Notes: generated by a model from the letters alone, not told the origin. DNA of 31,592 nt from VGDP01 sp040905845 (GCA_040905845.1 JBBDQV010000121.1:1-31592); one strand, 5' to 3'. Positions 23,407-31,517 are shown, numbered from the stretch's first letter. Translations and numbers: made by a program.

Positions 23407-23410
23407 GCTC

Positions 23411-23557
23411 GTGGCCGTCCGCCGACTGATCCTCGCCCTCGTGCTGGTCGCCGTCGGCGTGCTCGCCGTGGCGGCCCAGGCCGAGACGACGGCCCGGCGC
23501 GCGGCGCTGCAGGACGCGCTGCTCCAGGGGGATCCGTTCGCGGCCCTCTGTCTTTGA
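23411..23557 (+). CDS. Small exported or truncated protein after cbtA
   Basis: A 48-residue frame beginning with GTG four bases after the cbtA stop. It has two arginines and a long hydrophobic stretch (LILALVLVAVGVLAVAAQA), so it would be exported or membrane-anchored, followed by a short charged tail. Codon use is like the neighbours. The frame ends one base before a long inverted repeat. The reading frame may therefore have been cut by insertion of that element, and the original protein could have been longer. No family recognised. Confidence 0.45.
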   Translation: MAVRRLILALVLVAVGVLAVAAQAETTARRAALQDALLQGDPFAALCL

Positions 23558-23558
23558 A

Positions 23559-23639
23559 AGAAATTGGGGTCAGAGTCGAATTTCCCGTCGGAACTAGGAG
23601 ACTTCCTGATACGAAAATTCGACTCTGACCCCAATTTCT
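23559..23639. repeat. Inverted-repeat element with 25-base arms
   Basis: Two perfect 25-base arms (23559-23583 and 23615-23639) surround a 31-base loop that has its own small AGGA/TCCT palindrome. The arms contain TTGGGGTCAGAGTCGAA, a sequence I associate from memory with repeat sequences near REP-associated transposases in many proteobacteria. No transposase lies in the window. The hairpin sits between the converging cbtA and SCO genes and could end transcription from both sides. Confidence 0.75.
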
Positions 23640-23649
23640 CCCGATTTCG

Positions 23650-24243
23650 CTACTTGAGATGGTGACGGATGCCCTCGGCCATGGCCTCGGCATCGACGTC
23701 GCGGCCGAACACGGTGAGGTAATGGCCGTCAGGGTCCATCAGGTAGACGACCGAGGAGTGGTCGACCGAATAGTCGCCGGTCGCGTCCGGCGCGGTCTTG
23801 GCGAAGTAGACGCGATAGGCCTTGGCCACGGCCTGAATCTCCTCGACCGTCCCGGTGAGACCGATCAGGCGCGGATGGAACGAGGCGACGTAGTCGGCCA
23901 GCGTCTCGACCGTGTCGCGCTCGGGATCGACGGTGATCAGGATCGGCTGGACATTCTTGCCGTCCGCGCCCAGCCGGTCGAGCGCGGCCGCCATGACCGA
24001 AAGCTCGGTGGGGCAGACGTCGGGGCAAGAGGTGAAGCCGAAATAGATCAGCAGGTAGCGCCCGAGGAAGTCCTTCTCCGTGACGCGCTTGCCGGAGGAG
24101 TCGGTCAGCGCGAACGGCCCGCCGACGGTCGCGCCCGAGCCGTCGAGCGCGTCGTCACCGAACCAATGGCGCGCCTGGATGACGACGGCCAGGGCTGCGA
24201 ACGCCGCGAACAGGAACGCCGCCAGCGCGGCGCGGCGGCTCAT
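23650..24243 (-). CDS. SCO1/SenC family copper chaperone
   Basis: A 197-residue protein with an N-terminal membrane anchor (ALAAFLFAAFAALAVVIQ) and a thioredoxin-like periplasmic domain. The copper site is C73 and C77 in FGFTSCPDVCP together with H162 in YSVDHSSVVYL. GGPFALTDSSGKRVTEKDF and VDPERDTVETLADYV are typical. SCO proteins load the CuA centre of cytochrome c oxidase. It is divergent from the ProX gene with 48 bases between them. Confidence 0.95.
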   Translation of the reverse strand: MSRRAALAAFLFAAFAALAVVIQARHWFGDDALDGSGATVGGPFALTDSSGKRVTEKDFLGRYLLIYFGFTSCPDVCPTELSVMAAALDRLGADGKNVQPILITVDPERDTVETLADYVASFHPRLIGLTGTVEEIQAVAKAYRVYFAKTAPDATGDYSVDHSSVVYLMDPDGHYLTVFGRDVDAEAMAEGIRHHLK

Positions 24244-24256
24244 CCCTAGCCCATCC

Positions 24257-24286
24257 TTGAGCCGGCGTCGCGCGCCCGTCTATAAG
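24257..24286 (+). promoter_or_regulatory. Probable leaderless promoter of the ProX-like gene
   Basis: TTGAGC (24257-24262), an 18-base spacer and TATAAG (24281-24286) put the transcription start at about 24292-24293, which is the ATG itself. No ribosome binding site is present upstream, consistent with a leaderless mRNA. Confidence 0.55.
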
Positions 24287-24291
24287 GCGCC

Positions 24292-24789
24292 ATGGCCAAG
24301 ACCCGCGCCGATCTCATCGCGTATCTCGACCGCCTCGGCATCGCCGCCACGACCCACGACCACCCGGCGGTGTTCACCGTCGAGGAAGCGCGACGGCACT
24401 GCGGGCATTTGCCCGGCTGCCACTGCAAGAGCCTGTTCCTCAAGGACAAGAAGGGCGGAGTTTGGCTCGTGGTCGCGCGCGACGTGGCGCGCGTCGACCT
24501 CAAGGCGCTGGCGCGCCGGCTCGGCGTCGGCAACGTCTCGTTCGGCAAGCCCGACCTCCTGGCCGAGGTGCTGGAAGTGATCCCCGGCGCGGTAACCCCG
24601 TTCGGCCTGATCAACGACGGCGAGCGCCGCGTCCGCGTCGTGCTCGAGTCCCGCATGATGGACTCCGCGCTGGTCAACTACCATCCGCTCGACAACGACG
24701 CCAGCACGGCGATCACACCGGCCGATCTTATCCGCTTCATCGAGGCGACCGGGCACGGGCACCAGACGCTCGACCTCGACGCGCCTTGA
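24292..24789 (+). CDS. ProX/PrdX-like prolyl-tRNA editing deacylase
   Basis: A 165-residue member of the YbaK/INS superfamily, close to PrdX/ProXp-ala, a free-standing enzyme that hydrolyses alanine mischarged on tRNA-Pro. K46 in GCHCKSLFLKDKK corresponds to the essential lysine, GAVTP (99-103) is the conserved GxxxP loop, and FGLIND and VNYHPLDN are family segments. Length is normal. No ribosome binding site is seen and the gene seems to be leaderless. Confidence 0.9.
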   Translation: MAKTRADLIAYLDRLGIAATTHDHPAVFTVEEARRHCGHLPGCHCKSLFLKDKKGGVWLVVARDVARVDLKALARRLGVGNVSFGKPDLLAEVLEVIPGAVTPFGLINDGERRVRVVLESRMMDSALVNYHPLDNDASTAITPADLIRFIEATGHGHQTLDLDAP

Positions 24790-24841
24790 GCGGCGACTTG
24801 ACAAGCTGGATCACGAGCATCGCCGTTCCCATATCGACTTC

Positions 24842-25174
24842 ATGCCCTCGTCGATACGATGGTTGGCGCCATTCGTCCTCGCCGCCGCGCTGCTCGCGGC
24901 GCACGCCGCGGCGGACGGCTTGAAAGTGATCCAGCAGGGCGCGCTGACCTCGCCGCCGATCCGACACGGCTTGCTCGGGTCCGCCACGGGCGCGGCGGAC
25001 CGGCTCGAGATTGGCCGGGCCCAAAGTTATCGCGGCGAGCTTGCGACCAGCGCGTTCCGGCTCGATCGCGCGGGCCTCGACGCCGACCGCGCGGTCCAGG
25101 AGCGACTCTGGCAGCTCGGCGCCGAGCGCTCGCGCATCGAGCAAGGGCTCCGGGTCCGCGCGCTCCAGCCGTGA
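24842..25174 (+). CDS. Small exported protein of unknown function
   Basis: A 110-residue frame with a clear signal peptide (IRWLAPFVLAAALLAAHAAA, likely cut before DGLKV). Its mature part of about 85 residues is rich in Arg, Gly and Ala, with no motif I recognise. Third codon positions are strongly G/C and rare codons are few, as in neighbouring real genes, so I think it is coding. It converges with holA, and a palindrome of the two genes' shared 3' region follows. Confidence 0.55.
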   Translation: MPSSIRWLAPFVLAAALLAAHAAADGLKVIQQGALTSPPIRHGLLGSATGAADRLEIGRAQSYRGELATSAFRLDRAGLDADRAVQERLWQLGAERSRIEQGLRVRALQP

Positions 25175-25183
25175 TGTCCCCCG

Positions 25184-25211
25184 GTAGGGGCGGGTCTAAA
25201 CCCGCCTCTAC
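25184..25211. repeat. GC-rich palindrome at the 3' end of holA
   Basis: Twelve-base arms (25184-25195 and 25200-25211, one G-U mismatch, loop CTAA) around a core of GGGCGGGT/ACCCGCC. The TAG stop of holA (25208-25210) lies inside the right arm. The sequence resembles a common intergenic palindrome of alphaproteobacterial genomes (from memory). It could act as a bidirectional transcription end for holA and the small exported protein. Confidence 0.6.
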
Positions 25212-26227
25212 GATCGCCGAGCGAACCGTGCCAGGTCGTAGAGCGCGCGGCGTACGATGACGCGCTGCGGGTTGCCCGTGGTCTTGACCGCGATCTCGGC
25301 GTCGAGCAAGAGCCCGAGCGCCGCGCCCAGGCGCGCGACCGACCACAGCCGAGCCTGGGCGAGGAGCGCGTCGCGCACCCGGAAGTGCGGCGGTGGGCGC
25401 AGCGACGCGAGCGCGCGCTCGAGGCCGCCCGTCCCGGCGCGCACCATGACGAGGTGCAGCAGCATGACGTGGCGGATCGCCGCGCGCAGAACGGCGACCT
25501 CGTTCTCGCCCTGACCGAAGGCGCGCGCGAGCGCACGCTCGAGCGCGGCTTGCGTGCCGGCGCCCGCGGCGAAGGCGACCTCGTCGAGCGTCGCCTGTCC
25601 GGCATCGCCGACGACCGCCTCGACGTCGGCGCGGCCGACGCGCCCGGAACCGCCCATGTACGTCGCGAGCTTGGCGATCTCTGCCCGGGTCGCGAGTCGG
25701 TCGCCGCCCAGCGAGAGCGCGAGCTCCTCGCTGGCCGCGGCGTCCGCCTCCAGCCCGTGCTCGGCGAGCGCGTCGGCGATCAGGCGGGCGAGCCCGGCGC
25801 CTTCGTCGTGATAGCAGGCGATCGCCGCGGCGGCGTCGGCGCCCTCGGCGAGCTTGCGCAGCGCCGAGCGCGCGCCGAGCTCGCCGGCCTCGATGACGAC
25901 CAGCGCGTCGCACGCGCCCAGCGCGAGCAGGTTTTCGACCGCCCCGGCGATCCCGTCGCCCGCGTCGCGCACGCGCACCACGCGCCGCCCGCCGCCGAAC
26001 GCGAACGCCCCGGCCTCGTCGGCGAGCAGCGCCAGATCCTTCGCGATCGCCTCGGGCGCGAGATCGGCGAGACGGAACGGATCCGCCGGATCGGTCACGA
26101 CCGCGCGCGCGAGCGCCTCGGCGCGCTCGCGGGCGAGTCCGCGGTCCGGGCCGTAGACCAGCGCGAGGCGAAGCGACGCGGGCGGGCGGGCGCAGAACCC
26201 GTCGGCGCGGCGCGGCTCGATCTTCAC
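25208..26227 (-). CDS. holA: DNA polymerase III subunit delta
   Basis: A 339-residue protein with the layout of HolA, the clamp-loader subunit that opens the sliding clamp. SLRLALVYGPDRGLARERAEAL at the N-terminus, FRLADL, CDALVVIEAGELGARSALRKL and AIACYHDEGAGLARLI are typical, as is ALSLGGDRLATRAEIAKLATYMG, which is nearly diagnostic. The start is GTG 26227 with GGAG upstream, ten bases after the lptE stop. The leuS-lptE-holA order is usual in Alphaproteobacteria. Confidence 0.94.
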   Translation of the reverse strand: MKIEPRRADGFCARPPASLRLALVYGPDRGLARERAEALARAVVTDPADPFRLADLAPEAIAKDLALLADEAGAFAFGGGRRVVRVRDAGDGIAGAVENLLALGACDALVVIEAGELGARSALRKLAEGADAAAAIACYHDEGAGLARLIADALAEHGLEADAAASEELALSLGGDRLATRAEIAKLATYMGGSGRVGRADVEAVVGDAGQATLDEVAFAAGAGTQAALERALARAFGQGENEVAVLRAAIRHVMLLHLVMVRAGTGGLERALASLRPPPHFRVRDALLAQARLWSVARLGAALGLLLDAEIAVKTTGNPQRVIVRRALYDLARFARRS

Positions 26228-26237
26228 CGCCGCTCCG

Positions 26238-26819
26238 TCACGACGCCCTCTGGGCGAGGATGGCGGCGAGGACGGCGGCGATGCGCCGCGCCAGATCGCG
26301 CGCCGTATCCTCCCGCGTCGCCCGCTCGGCGATTAGCGTGCCGTAGTCGGAGACCTGCACGTCGTAGCTGCCGACGGCGCGGACCGTTGTCTCGTGGACC
26401 GGTGCCCCCGACGCGCGCTCGGCGAGCAGCACCGCCGCGTCGAGAATGACGTTGTAGCGGGTGATCGTGTCGTCGGCGGCGATGGCGAGCGCGGCCCGGT
26501 CGGTGGCGAGCCGGATGCTGAGGTCGTAGCGCGCCGTCGCCGGCTCGCCGCGCGGGTTGACCAGTTCGAGGAGTTCGTTCCGGAGCACTTGGCCGAGCCG
26601 GCGGTCGAGCGGCGCGGCCTCGACGGGCGCGACGGCGATGGCCGCGAGCTCGAGCGCGACCGGCGACGCCGCGCCCGAGACATCGCGGCCGTACAGCGGC
26701 CGGAATCCGCACGCGGCGAGGCCCAGACACAGGCCGAGCACCAGGATCGACCGCCTCCGCGCCGGCCCCCCCCTCCCGATGGGAGAGGGAAGGGTGAGGG
26801 GCTCCGCCACGCACGCCAT
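26238..26819 (-). CDS. lptE: LPS assembly lipoprotein LptE
   Basis: A 193-residue outer-membrane lipoprotein. A lipobox LAACGFRPLYG puts the lipidated cysteine at residue 37. The remainder, with VLRNELLELVN and RYDLSIRL and a C-terminal RATREDTARDLARRIAAVL, matches the alphaproteobacterial LptE that plugs the LptD channel. The annotated ATG at 26819 is only seven bases after the leuS stop and gives an unusually long 36-residue signal. That segment includes EPLTLPSPIGRG, encoded by a palindromic repeat. A later start such as the GTG encoding residue 27 is possible but lacks a well-spaced ribosome binding site. Confidence 0.88.
   Translation of the reverse strand: MACVAEPLTLPSPIGRGGPARRRSILVLGLCLGLAACGFRPLYGRDVSGAASPVALELAAIAVAPVEAAPLDRRLGQVLRNELLELVNPRGEPATARYDLSIRLATDRAALAIAADDTITRYNVILDAAVLLAERASGAPVHETTVRAVGSYDVQVSDYGTLIAERATREDTARDLARRIAAVLAAILAQRAS
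26766..26801. repeat. Palindromic repeat inside the 5' end of lptE
   Basis: CTCCC-GAT-GGGAG with flanking C and G tracts (26766-26801) followed by GGGTGAGGGG resembles the widespread repeat whose translation is read as LTLPSPIGRG. The arms are not perfect. It lies within the signal-peptide-encoding part of lptE. Confidence 0.55.
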
Positions 26820-26825
26820 CGCCGT

Positions 26826-29375
26826 CTAGACGACGACGTTGACGATGCGGTCGGGCACGACGATGACCCGGCGTACGGGCTTGTCGCCGATGGCGCGCGC
26901 CACCGCGGGATCGTCGAGCGCGGCCTTCTCCGCCGCCGCCTTGGCGAGCCCCTTGGGCACGGTCAGCGTCGCGCGCAGCTTGCCGTTGACCTGCACGGCG
27001 ATGGTCACGTCGGTCTCCGCGACCAACGCCGGGTCGGCCTCGGGCCACGGCGTCTCGACCAGCAACCGATCGTGACCGAGCCGCTGCCACAGCTCCTCGG
27101 CGAGATGCGGGCAGATCGGCGCGATCAGGCGTACCAGCGTCTCCAGCCCCTCGCGATAGGCGGCGATCGCCGCGGGGCCCTCGGACTCCATGCCGGTCAG
27201 CGTGTTGACCAATTCGTAGAGGCGAGCGACCGCGCGGTTGAAGTGGAAGCCTTCGAGATCGGCGGTGAAGGCGGCGATCGTCCGGTGGGTCGCGCGCCTG
27301 ATCGCGAGCACGCCGTCGTTCGCCGCGCCCGCGGCGCCCGAGGCCGCCGGCGCCTCGTCGACCAGGCGCCAAAGCCGATTGAGGAACCGGCGCACGCCGT
27401 CGGCGCCAGCCGCGGTCCATTCGAGGTCGCGCTCGGGCGGGCTGTCCGACAGCATGAACCAGCGCGCGGTATCGGCGCCGAACGCGGCGATGATGTCCTC
27501 GGGGTCGACCACGTTCCGCTTCGACTTGCTCATCTTCTCGACCGCGCCGGCCGTCACCGGCGCGCCGGTCGTGGCGTGAACCAGTCGGCCGTCGTCGCGC
27601 CTGGCGACCTGCTCGGGGAACAGGAGCTGGCCGTTCGAGTCGAGGTAGGTCTCGTGCAGCACCATGCCCTGGGTGAAGAGGCCGGCGAACGGTTCGGCCA
27701 GGGCGCCCAGATGCCCGGTCCGGCTGAGCGCGCGGGTGAAGAACCGGCTGTAGAGCAGATGCAGGATCGCATGCTCGATGCCGCCCAGATACTGATCGAC
27801 CGGCAGCCAATAGGCGGCCGCGTCGCGCTCGATCGGCGCGCTGGCGCGCGGCGAGCAGAAGCGCGCGAAGTACCACGACGATTCGACGAAGGTGTCGAAC
27901 GTGTCGGTCTCGCGCCGCGCGGGCGCCCGGCAGCGCGGGCAAACGACGTGCTGCCACGTCGGGTGGCGGTCGAGCGGGTTGCCCGGCGCATCGAACGTCA
28001 CGTCGTCGGGCAGGCGCACGGGAAGCTGGTCGCGCGGCACCGGCACGACGCCGCACCCGGAGCAATGGATGACCGGGATCGGGCAGCCCCAGTAGCGCTG
28101 GCGCGACACGCCCCAGTCGCGCAGGCGGTAGGTGACCTTGCGCTCGCCCGCGCCGATCGACTCGAGACGTTGCGCCATCGCCCGCTTCGCCTCGGGCACC
28201 GCGAGCCCATCGAGGAAATCCGAGTTGATCAGCCGGCCGTCGCCGGTGAACGCCTCGGCGCCGACGACGACCTCGGGCGCGGCGACGCCCGCGGGCGCGA
28301 CCACGGGGAGAACCGAAAGTCCGTATTTGCGCGCGAACTCGAGGTCGCGCTGGTCGTGCGCCGGGCAGCCGAAGATCGCGCCCGCGCCGTACTCCATCAG
28401 GACGAAGTTCGCGGCGTAGACCGGGAGCTCGCGTCCGTCGAAGGGATGGATGGCGCGCAACCCGGTGTCGTGGCCGAGCTTCTCGGCGGTCTCGACCGCC
28501 TCTTCGGTGGTGCCGAGCCGGCGGCATTCCTCGACGAAGCGGGCGAGCACGGCGTCCGAGCCCGCGCGTTCGGCCACCAGCGGATGGTCGATCGCGACGG
28601 CGCAGAAGCTCGCGCCGAACAGGGTGTCGGGGCGGGTGGTGAACACCTCGAGCCGGTCGGCGCGACCCAGAAGCGCGAAGCGCACCAGCGCGCCTTCCGA
28701 GCGGCCGATCCAGTTCTCCTGCATGTGCCGCACACGCTCGGGCCAGCGCTCGAGCCGGGCAAGCTCGTCCAGCAGTTCGTCGGCGAACAGCGTGATGCGG
28801 AAGAACCACTGGGTCAGCTTGCGCCGCTCCACGGCCGCGCCCGAGCGCCAGCCCTTGCCGTCGATGACCTGCTCGTTGGCGAGCACGGTGTTGTCGACCG
28901 GGTCCCAGTTGACCCAGGATTCGCGGCGGTCGACCAGGTCGGCCTCGAGGAAATCGAGGAACATGGCCTGCTCGTGGCGGTAGTACTCGGGGTGGCAGGT
29001 GGCGATCTCGCGGCTCCAGTCGTAGCTGAAGCCCATGCGCTCGAGCTGACGGCGCATGTTCGCGATGTTGTCGTAGGTCCAGCGGGCCGGGTGCACGCCG
29101 CGCTCGATCGCCGCGTTCTCGGCCGGCATGCCGAAGGCGTCCCAGCCCATGGGATGGAGCACGTTGAAGCCCCGCGCGCGTTTGTAGCGGGCGACCACAT
29201 CGCCCTGGGTATAGTTGCGCACGTGCCCCATGTGGATCTTGCCCGAGGGGTAGGGAAACATCTCGAGCACGTAGTACTTGGGTCGCGACCGATCGGCCGT
29301 GGCGCGGAAGGTGCCGCGCTGCTCCCAGACGCGCTGCCACTTCCCCTCGATCTCGCTTGCGTCGTAGCGCGTCAC
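26826..29375 (-). CDS. leuS: Leucyl-tRNA synthetase
   Basis: An 849-residue class I aminoacyl-tRNA synthetase. The ATP-binding motif MFPYPSGKIHMGHVRNY is near the N-terminus, GWDAFGMPAENAAI follows, the editing domain contains TTRPDTLFGASF, and the KMSKS loop (EKMSKSKRNVV) is encoded at 27522-27536. The C-terminal region with LVRLIAPICPHLAEELWQ is complete. The start is GTG 29375, as homologues begin TRYDASEIE and GAGGAC precedes it; another GTG at 29399 would add eight residues. Confidence 0.97.
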   Translation of the reverse strand: MTRYDASEIEGKWQRVWEQRGTFRATADRSRPKYYVLEMFPYPSGKIHMGHVRNYTQGDVVARYKRARGFNVLHPMGWDAFGMPAENAAIERGVHPARWTYDNIANMRRQLERMGFSYDWSREIATCHPEYYRHEQAMFLDFLEADLVDRRESWVNWDPVDNTVLANEQVIDGKGWRSGAAVERRKLTQWFFRITLFADELLDELARLERWPERVRHMQENWIGRSEGALVRFALLGRADRLEVFTTRPDTLFGASFCAVAIDHPLVAERAGSDAVLARFVEECRRLGTTEEAVETAEKLGHDTGLRAIHPFDGRELPVYAANFVLMEYGAGAIFGCPAHDQRDLEFARKYGLSVLPVVAPAGVAAPEVVVGAEAFTGDGRLINSDFLDGLAVPEAKRAMAQRLESIGAGERKVTYRLRDWGVSRQRYWGCPIPVIHCSGCGVVPVPRDQLPVRLPDDVTFDAPGNPLDRHPTWQHVVCPRCRAPARRETDTFDTFVESSWYFARFCSPRASAPIERDAAAYWLPVDQYLGGIEHAILHLLYSRFFTRALSRTGHLGALAEPFAGLFTQGMVLHETYLDSNGQLLFPEQVARRDDGRLVHATTGAPVTAGAVEKMSKSKRNVVDPEDIIAAFGADTARWFMLSDSPPERDLEWTAAGADGVRRFLNRLWRLVDEAPAASGAAGAANDGVLAIRRATHRTIAAFTADLEGFHFNRAVARLYELVNTLTGMESEGPAAIAAYREGLETLVRLIAPICPHLAEELWQRLGHDRLLVETPWPEADPALVAETDVTIAVQVNGKLRATLTVPKGLAKAAAEKAALDDPAVARAIGDKPVRRVIVVPDRIVNVVV

Positions 29376-29456
29376 GGCGCGTCCTCGGTCCCTTCGCACT
29401 CGGCGAGCGCCAAGCTACATCGCCCGGCGCCGACGATACCAGGGCCGCGGCTTGGC

Positions 29457-30008
29457 CTATTGCGCGGCCGCGATGCGCATCTGACGCGCCCGCGTCAAGA
29501 TAGTGTCCTCGAGCGCGGTCGCGGTTGCCGGGTCCACGGGCGTGTCGATCCACGCGCCCGTGCCGTCGCGCCGCTGGCGAAACACCGAGACGCGCAGCCC
29601 GTCGGCGCGCAGCTCGCGGCTCAGGATGTAAACCGTCAGCTTGTAGCGCTCATCGGGCGCGCCGGGTGTCGCGTACCAATCGGTGATGATGATGCCGCCG
29701 AACGGGTCCGCCGAGGCGAGCGGCATGAACGAGATGGTGTCGAGCGAGGCGCGCCACAGGTAGAAGTTGACCCCGATGCCGGTGCCCCCCCGGGGCTCCT
29801 CGGGGCGATCGCTCCCGAACAAACTGGCGCCGATGCCGCCGGTGCCGAAGACGGTCGGCCGGTTCGGATCGGGAATGGCGCCGCCGCGAACCTTGTCGGG
29901 ATAGTCCGTGTCCGGGTCGCCGTAGCCGCAAGCGGCAAGCGTGGTAACCGAGACGATCAGGGCGATGACCGCGATAGCCAGGGTACCAAGTCGAGAGTTC
30001 TGCGGCAT
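29457..30008 (-). CDS. DUF3576 lipoprotein
   Basis: A 183-residue lipoprotein. A hydrophobic N-terminus and lipobox LAACG give the lipidated cysteine at residue 27. The body (VNFYLWRASLDTISFMPLASADPFGGIIITDWY and KLTVYILSRELRADGLRV) matches DUF3576, a family restricted largely to Alphaproteobacteria and commonly located immediately upstream of leuS, as here. Function is unknown; an outer-envelope role is likely. It diverges from the porin gene. Confidence 0.93.
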   Translation of the reverse strand: MPQNSRLGTLAIAVIALIVSVTTLAACGYGDPDTDYPDKVRGGAIPDPNRPTVFGTGGIGASLFGSDRPEEPRGGTGIGVNFYLWRASLDTISFMPLASADPFGGIIITDWYATPGAPDERYKLTVYILSRELRADGLRVSVFRQRRDGTGAWIDTPVDPATATALEDTILTRARQMRIAAAQ

Positions 30009-30371
30009 GGACCTTCAGGACGATATCCAGGGCGTCCGGGCGCCGCGGGTCGGCGCGCGCCCGGCGGCCGACTATGCCATGGGCCGCGGCGCATCGCTAG
30101 AACACCCTGATGGCTGCGATCTTAGGGAGGCGTTAGGAGCATGCGGCATTTCTGCCACAGTTTTGCGGAAATGCCACCTCATGGTCGGGTGAACGCTTGA
30201 CCCCCTCCTGACCCCCGGGCAATCCTTCGTGCCGAGGCCAGCCCCTGGTCGCCCCGTGGCCGAGGTGCGTCCTCGTCTGAAGTACCGAGACCCTGTGTGG
30301 GGACCGCGATTCAAGGATTATCCGGCTCGGCGGCAAGACGAACTCTGTAGGGTCCTGAGGAGGGAAATACG
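30009..30371. other. Divergent intergenic region before the porin, with an inverted repeat
   Basis: 363 bases without a gene. They contain an 8-base inverted repeat, GGCATTTC at 30145-30152 and GAAATGCC at 30168-30175, with a 15-base spacer, which may be a regulator site. TTGACC at 30198-30203 is a possible -35 but the -10 (CAATCC) is poor, so I do not name a promoter. The porin ribosome binding site AGGAGGG is at 30358-30364. Confidence 0.5.
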
Positions 30372-31496
30372 ATGAAGAAGAGTGTACTTCTGGGCACCAC
30401 GGCCCTGGTCGCCGCCGGCATGATGGCCGGTGACGCCTTGGCGGCCGACCCGGTGTCGCTGTCGGTCGGCGGTTACTATCGGAACGCCTTCGTGCAGATT
30501 CTCGACGAGGCCGACGGCGACGGCCAGGGCGGCGACGGCTTCCAGGACAGTTTCATCAAGCAGGACGTCGAGGTCCACTTCCTGGGTGAGACGACGCTCG
30601 ACAACGGCCTGACCGTCGGCGTCAACATCCAGCTCGAAGCCCAAACGAACGCCGACCAGATCGACGAGACCTGGGCGTACATCTCGGGCTCGTGGGGCCA
30701 GCTGCGCGTCGGCGTCGAGGACGGCGTCGCGTACAACTTCGGCTACATCGGCCCGTACGCCGGCAACTTCGGCCAGTTCACGCCGTACTTCACCATGACG
30801 AACATCGGCAACACCGCCGGGTTCATCTCGCCGACTGGCGGCAGCCAGTACAACACGAACTTCTCGGTCCACAACTTCTACGACGGAGACTCGCCGCGCC
30901 TCTACTACACGACGCCGGACTTCAACGGCTTCCAGCTCGGTGTTTCGTACGCTCCGGATACGACCGAGGACACCAACAGCCCCGTCGTCGACTCATCGAT
31001 CGGCGGCGTGTCGAACCTGTGGGACGTCGCCATCGGCTACTCGGGTGAGTTCAGCGGCGTCTCCGTCGGCCTGAGCGGCGGCTACAGCCATTATCACTTC
31101 GATACCACGACGATCGATCCCGAATCGTGGTCGGTTGGCGCGAACTTCGGCTTCGGCAACTGGACCCTGGGCGGTCACTACGGCGAAGCCGACGGCGATA
31201 CCGGCGGTACCCTCGAGCTCGAGGTCTGGGACGTCGGTCTGAAGTACGCGAGCGGTGCGTGGGCCGTCGCCCTCGGCTACTCGCAGGGCGATTGGGGCGC
31301 GGCGGGCAGCGGCCTGCAGGACGATGAGCTATCGTCCCTGGTGCTCGGCGTCGACTACTCGATGGGCCCCGGTATTTCGCTCGGCGGCGCCGTCAGCTAC
31401 AACGATCTCGACAACAACGCCGAGTTCAACGGCGGCGCGGTTCTGCCCGATGCCAACGACATCGCGGTCGGCGTGAGCCTGACGGTCGATTACTAG
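30372..31496 (+). CDS. Outer-membrane porin
   Basis: A 374-residue general porin. A signal peptide (MKKSVLLGTTALVAAGMMAGDALA) is followed by alternating-residue amphipathic strands, many tyrosines, aspartates and glycines, and few basic residues. It ends in SLTVDY, with the C-terminal aromatic residue recognised by the beta-barrel assembly machinery. The segment FLGETTLDNGLTVGVNIQLE is typical of the Porin_4 family. A strong AGGAGGG ribosome binding site seven bases before the ATG and a terminator after it suggest a highly expressed single gene. It would allow small hydrophilic solutes into the periplasm; selectivity is unknown. Confidence 0.93.
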   Translation: MKKSVLLGTTALVAAGMMAGDALAADPVSLSVGGYYRNAFVQILDEADGDGQGGDGFQDSFIKQDVEVHFLGETTLDNGLTVGVNIQLEAQTNADQIDETWAYISGSWGQLRVGVEDGVAYNFGYIGPYAGNFGQFTPYFTMTNIGNTAGFISPTGGSQYNTNFSVHNFYDGDSPRLYYTTPDFNGFQLGVSYAPDTTEDTNSPVVDSSIGGVSNLWDVAIGYSGEFSGVSVGLSGGYSHYHFDTTTIDPESWSVGANFGFGNWTLGGHYGEADGDTGGTLELEVWDVGLKYASGAWAVALGYSQGDWGAAGSGLQDDELSSLVLGVDYSMGPGISLGGAVSYNDLDNNAEFNGGAVLPDANDIAVGVSLTVDY

Positions 31497-31517
31497 ACGT
31501 TTCGCAAAGCGTCTTGG

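Noticed and set aside
30153..30170. A sigma54-like -24/-12 promoter (TGCCACAGTTTTGC) before the porin
   Set aside because: The -24 element lacks the invariant GG, so it does not meet the consensus. No activator gene is nearby.
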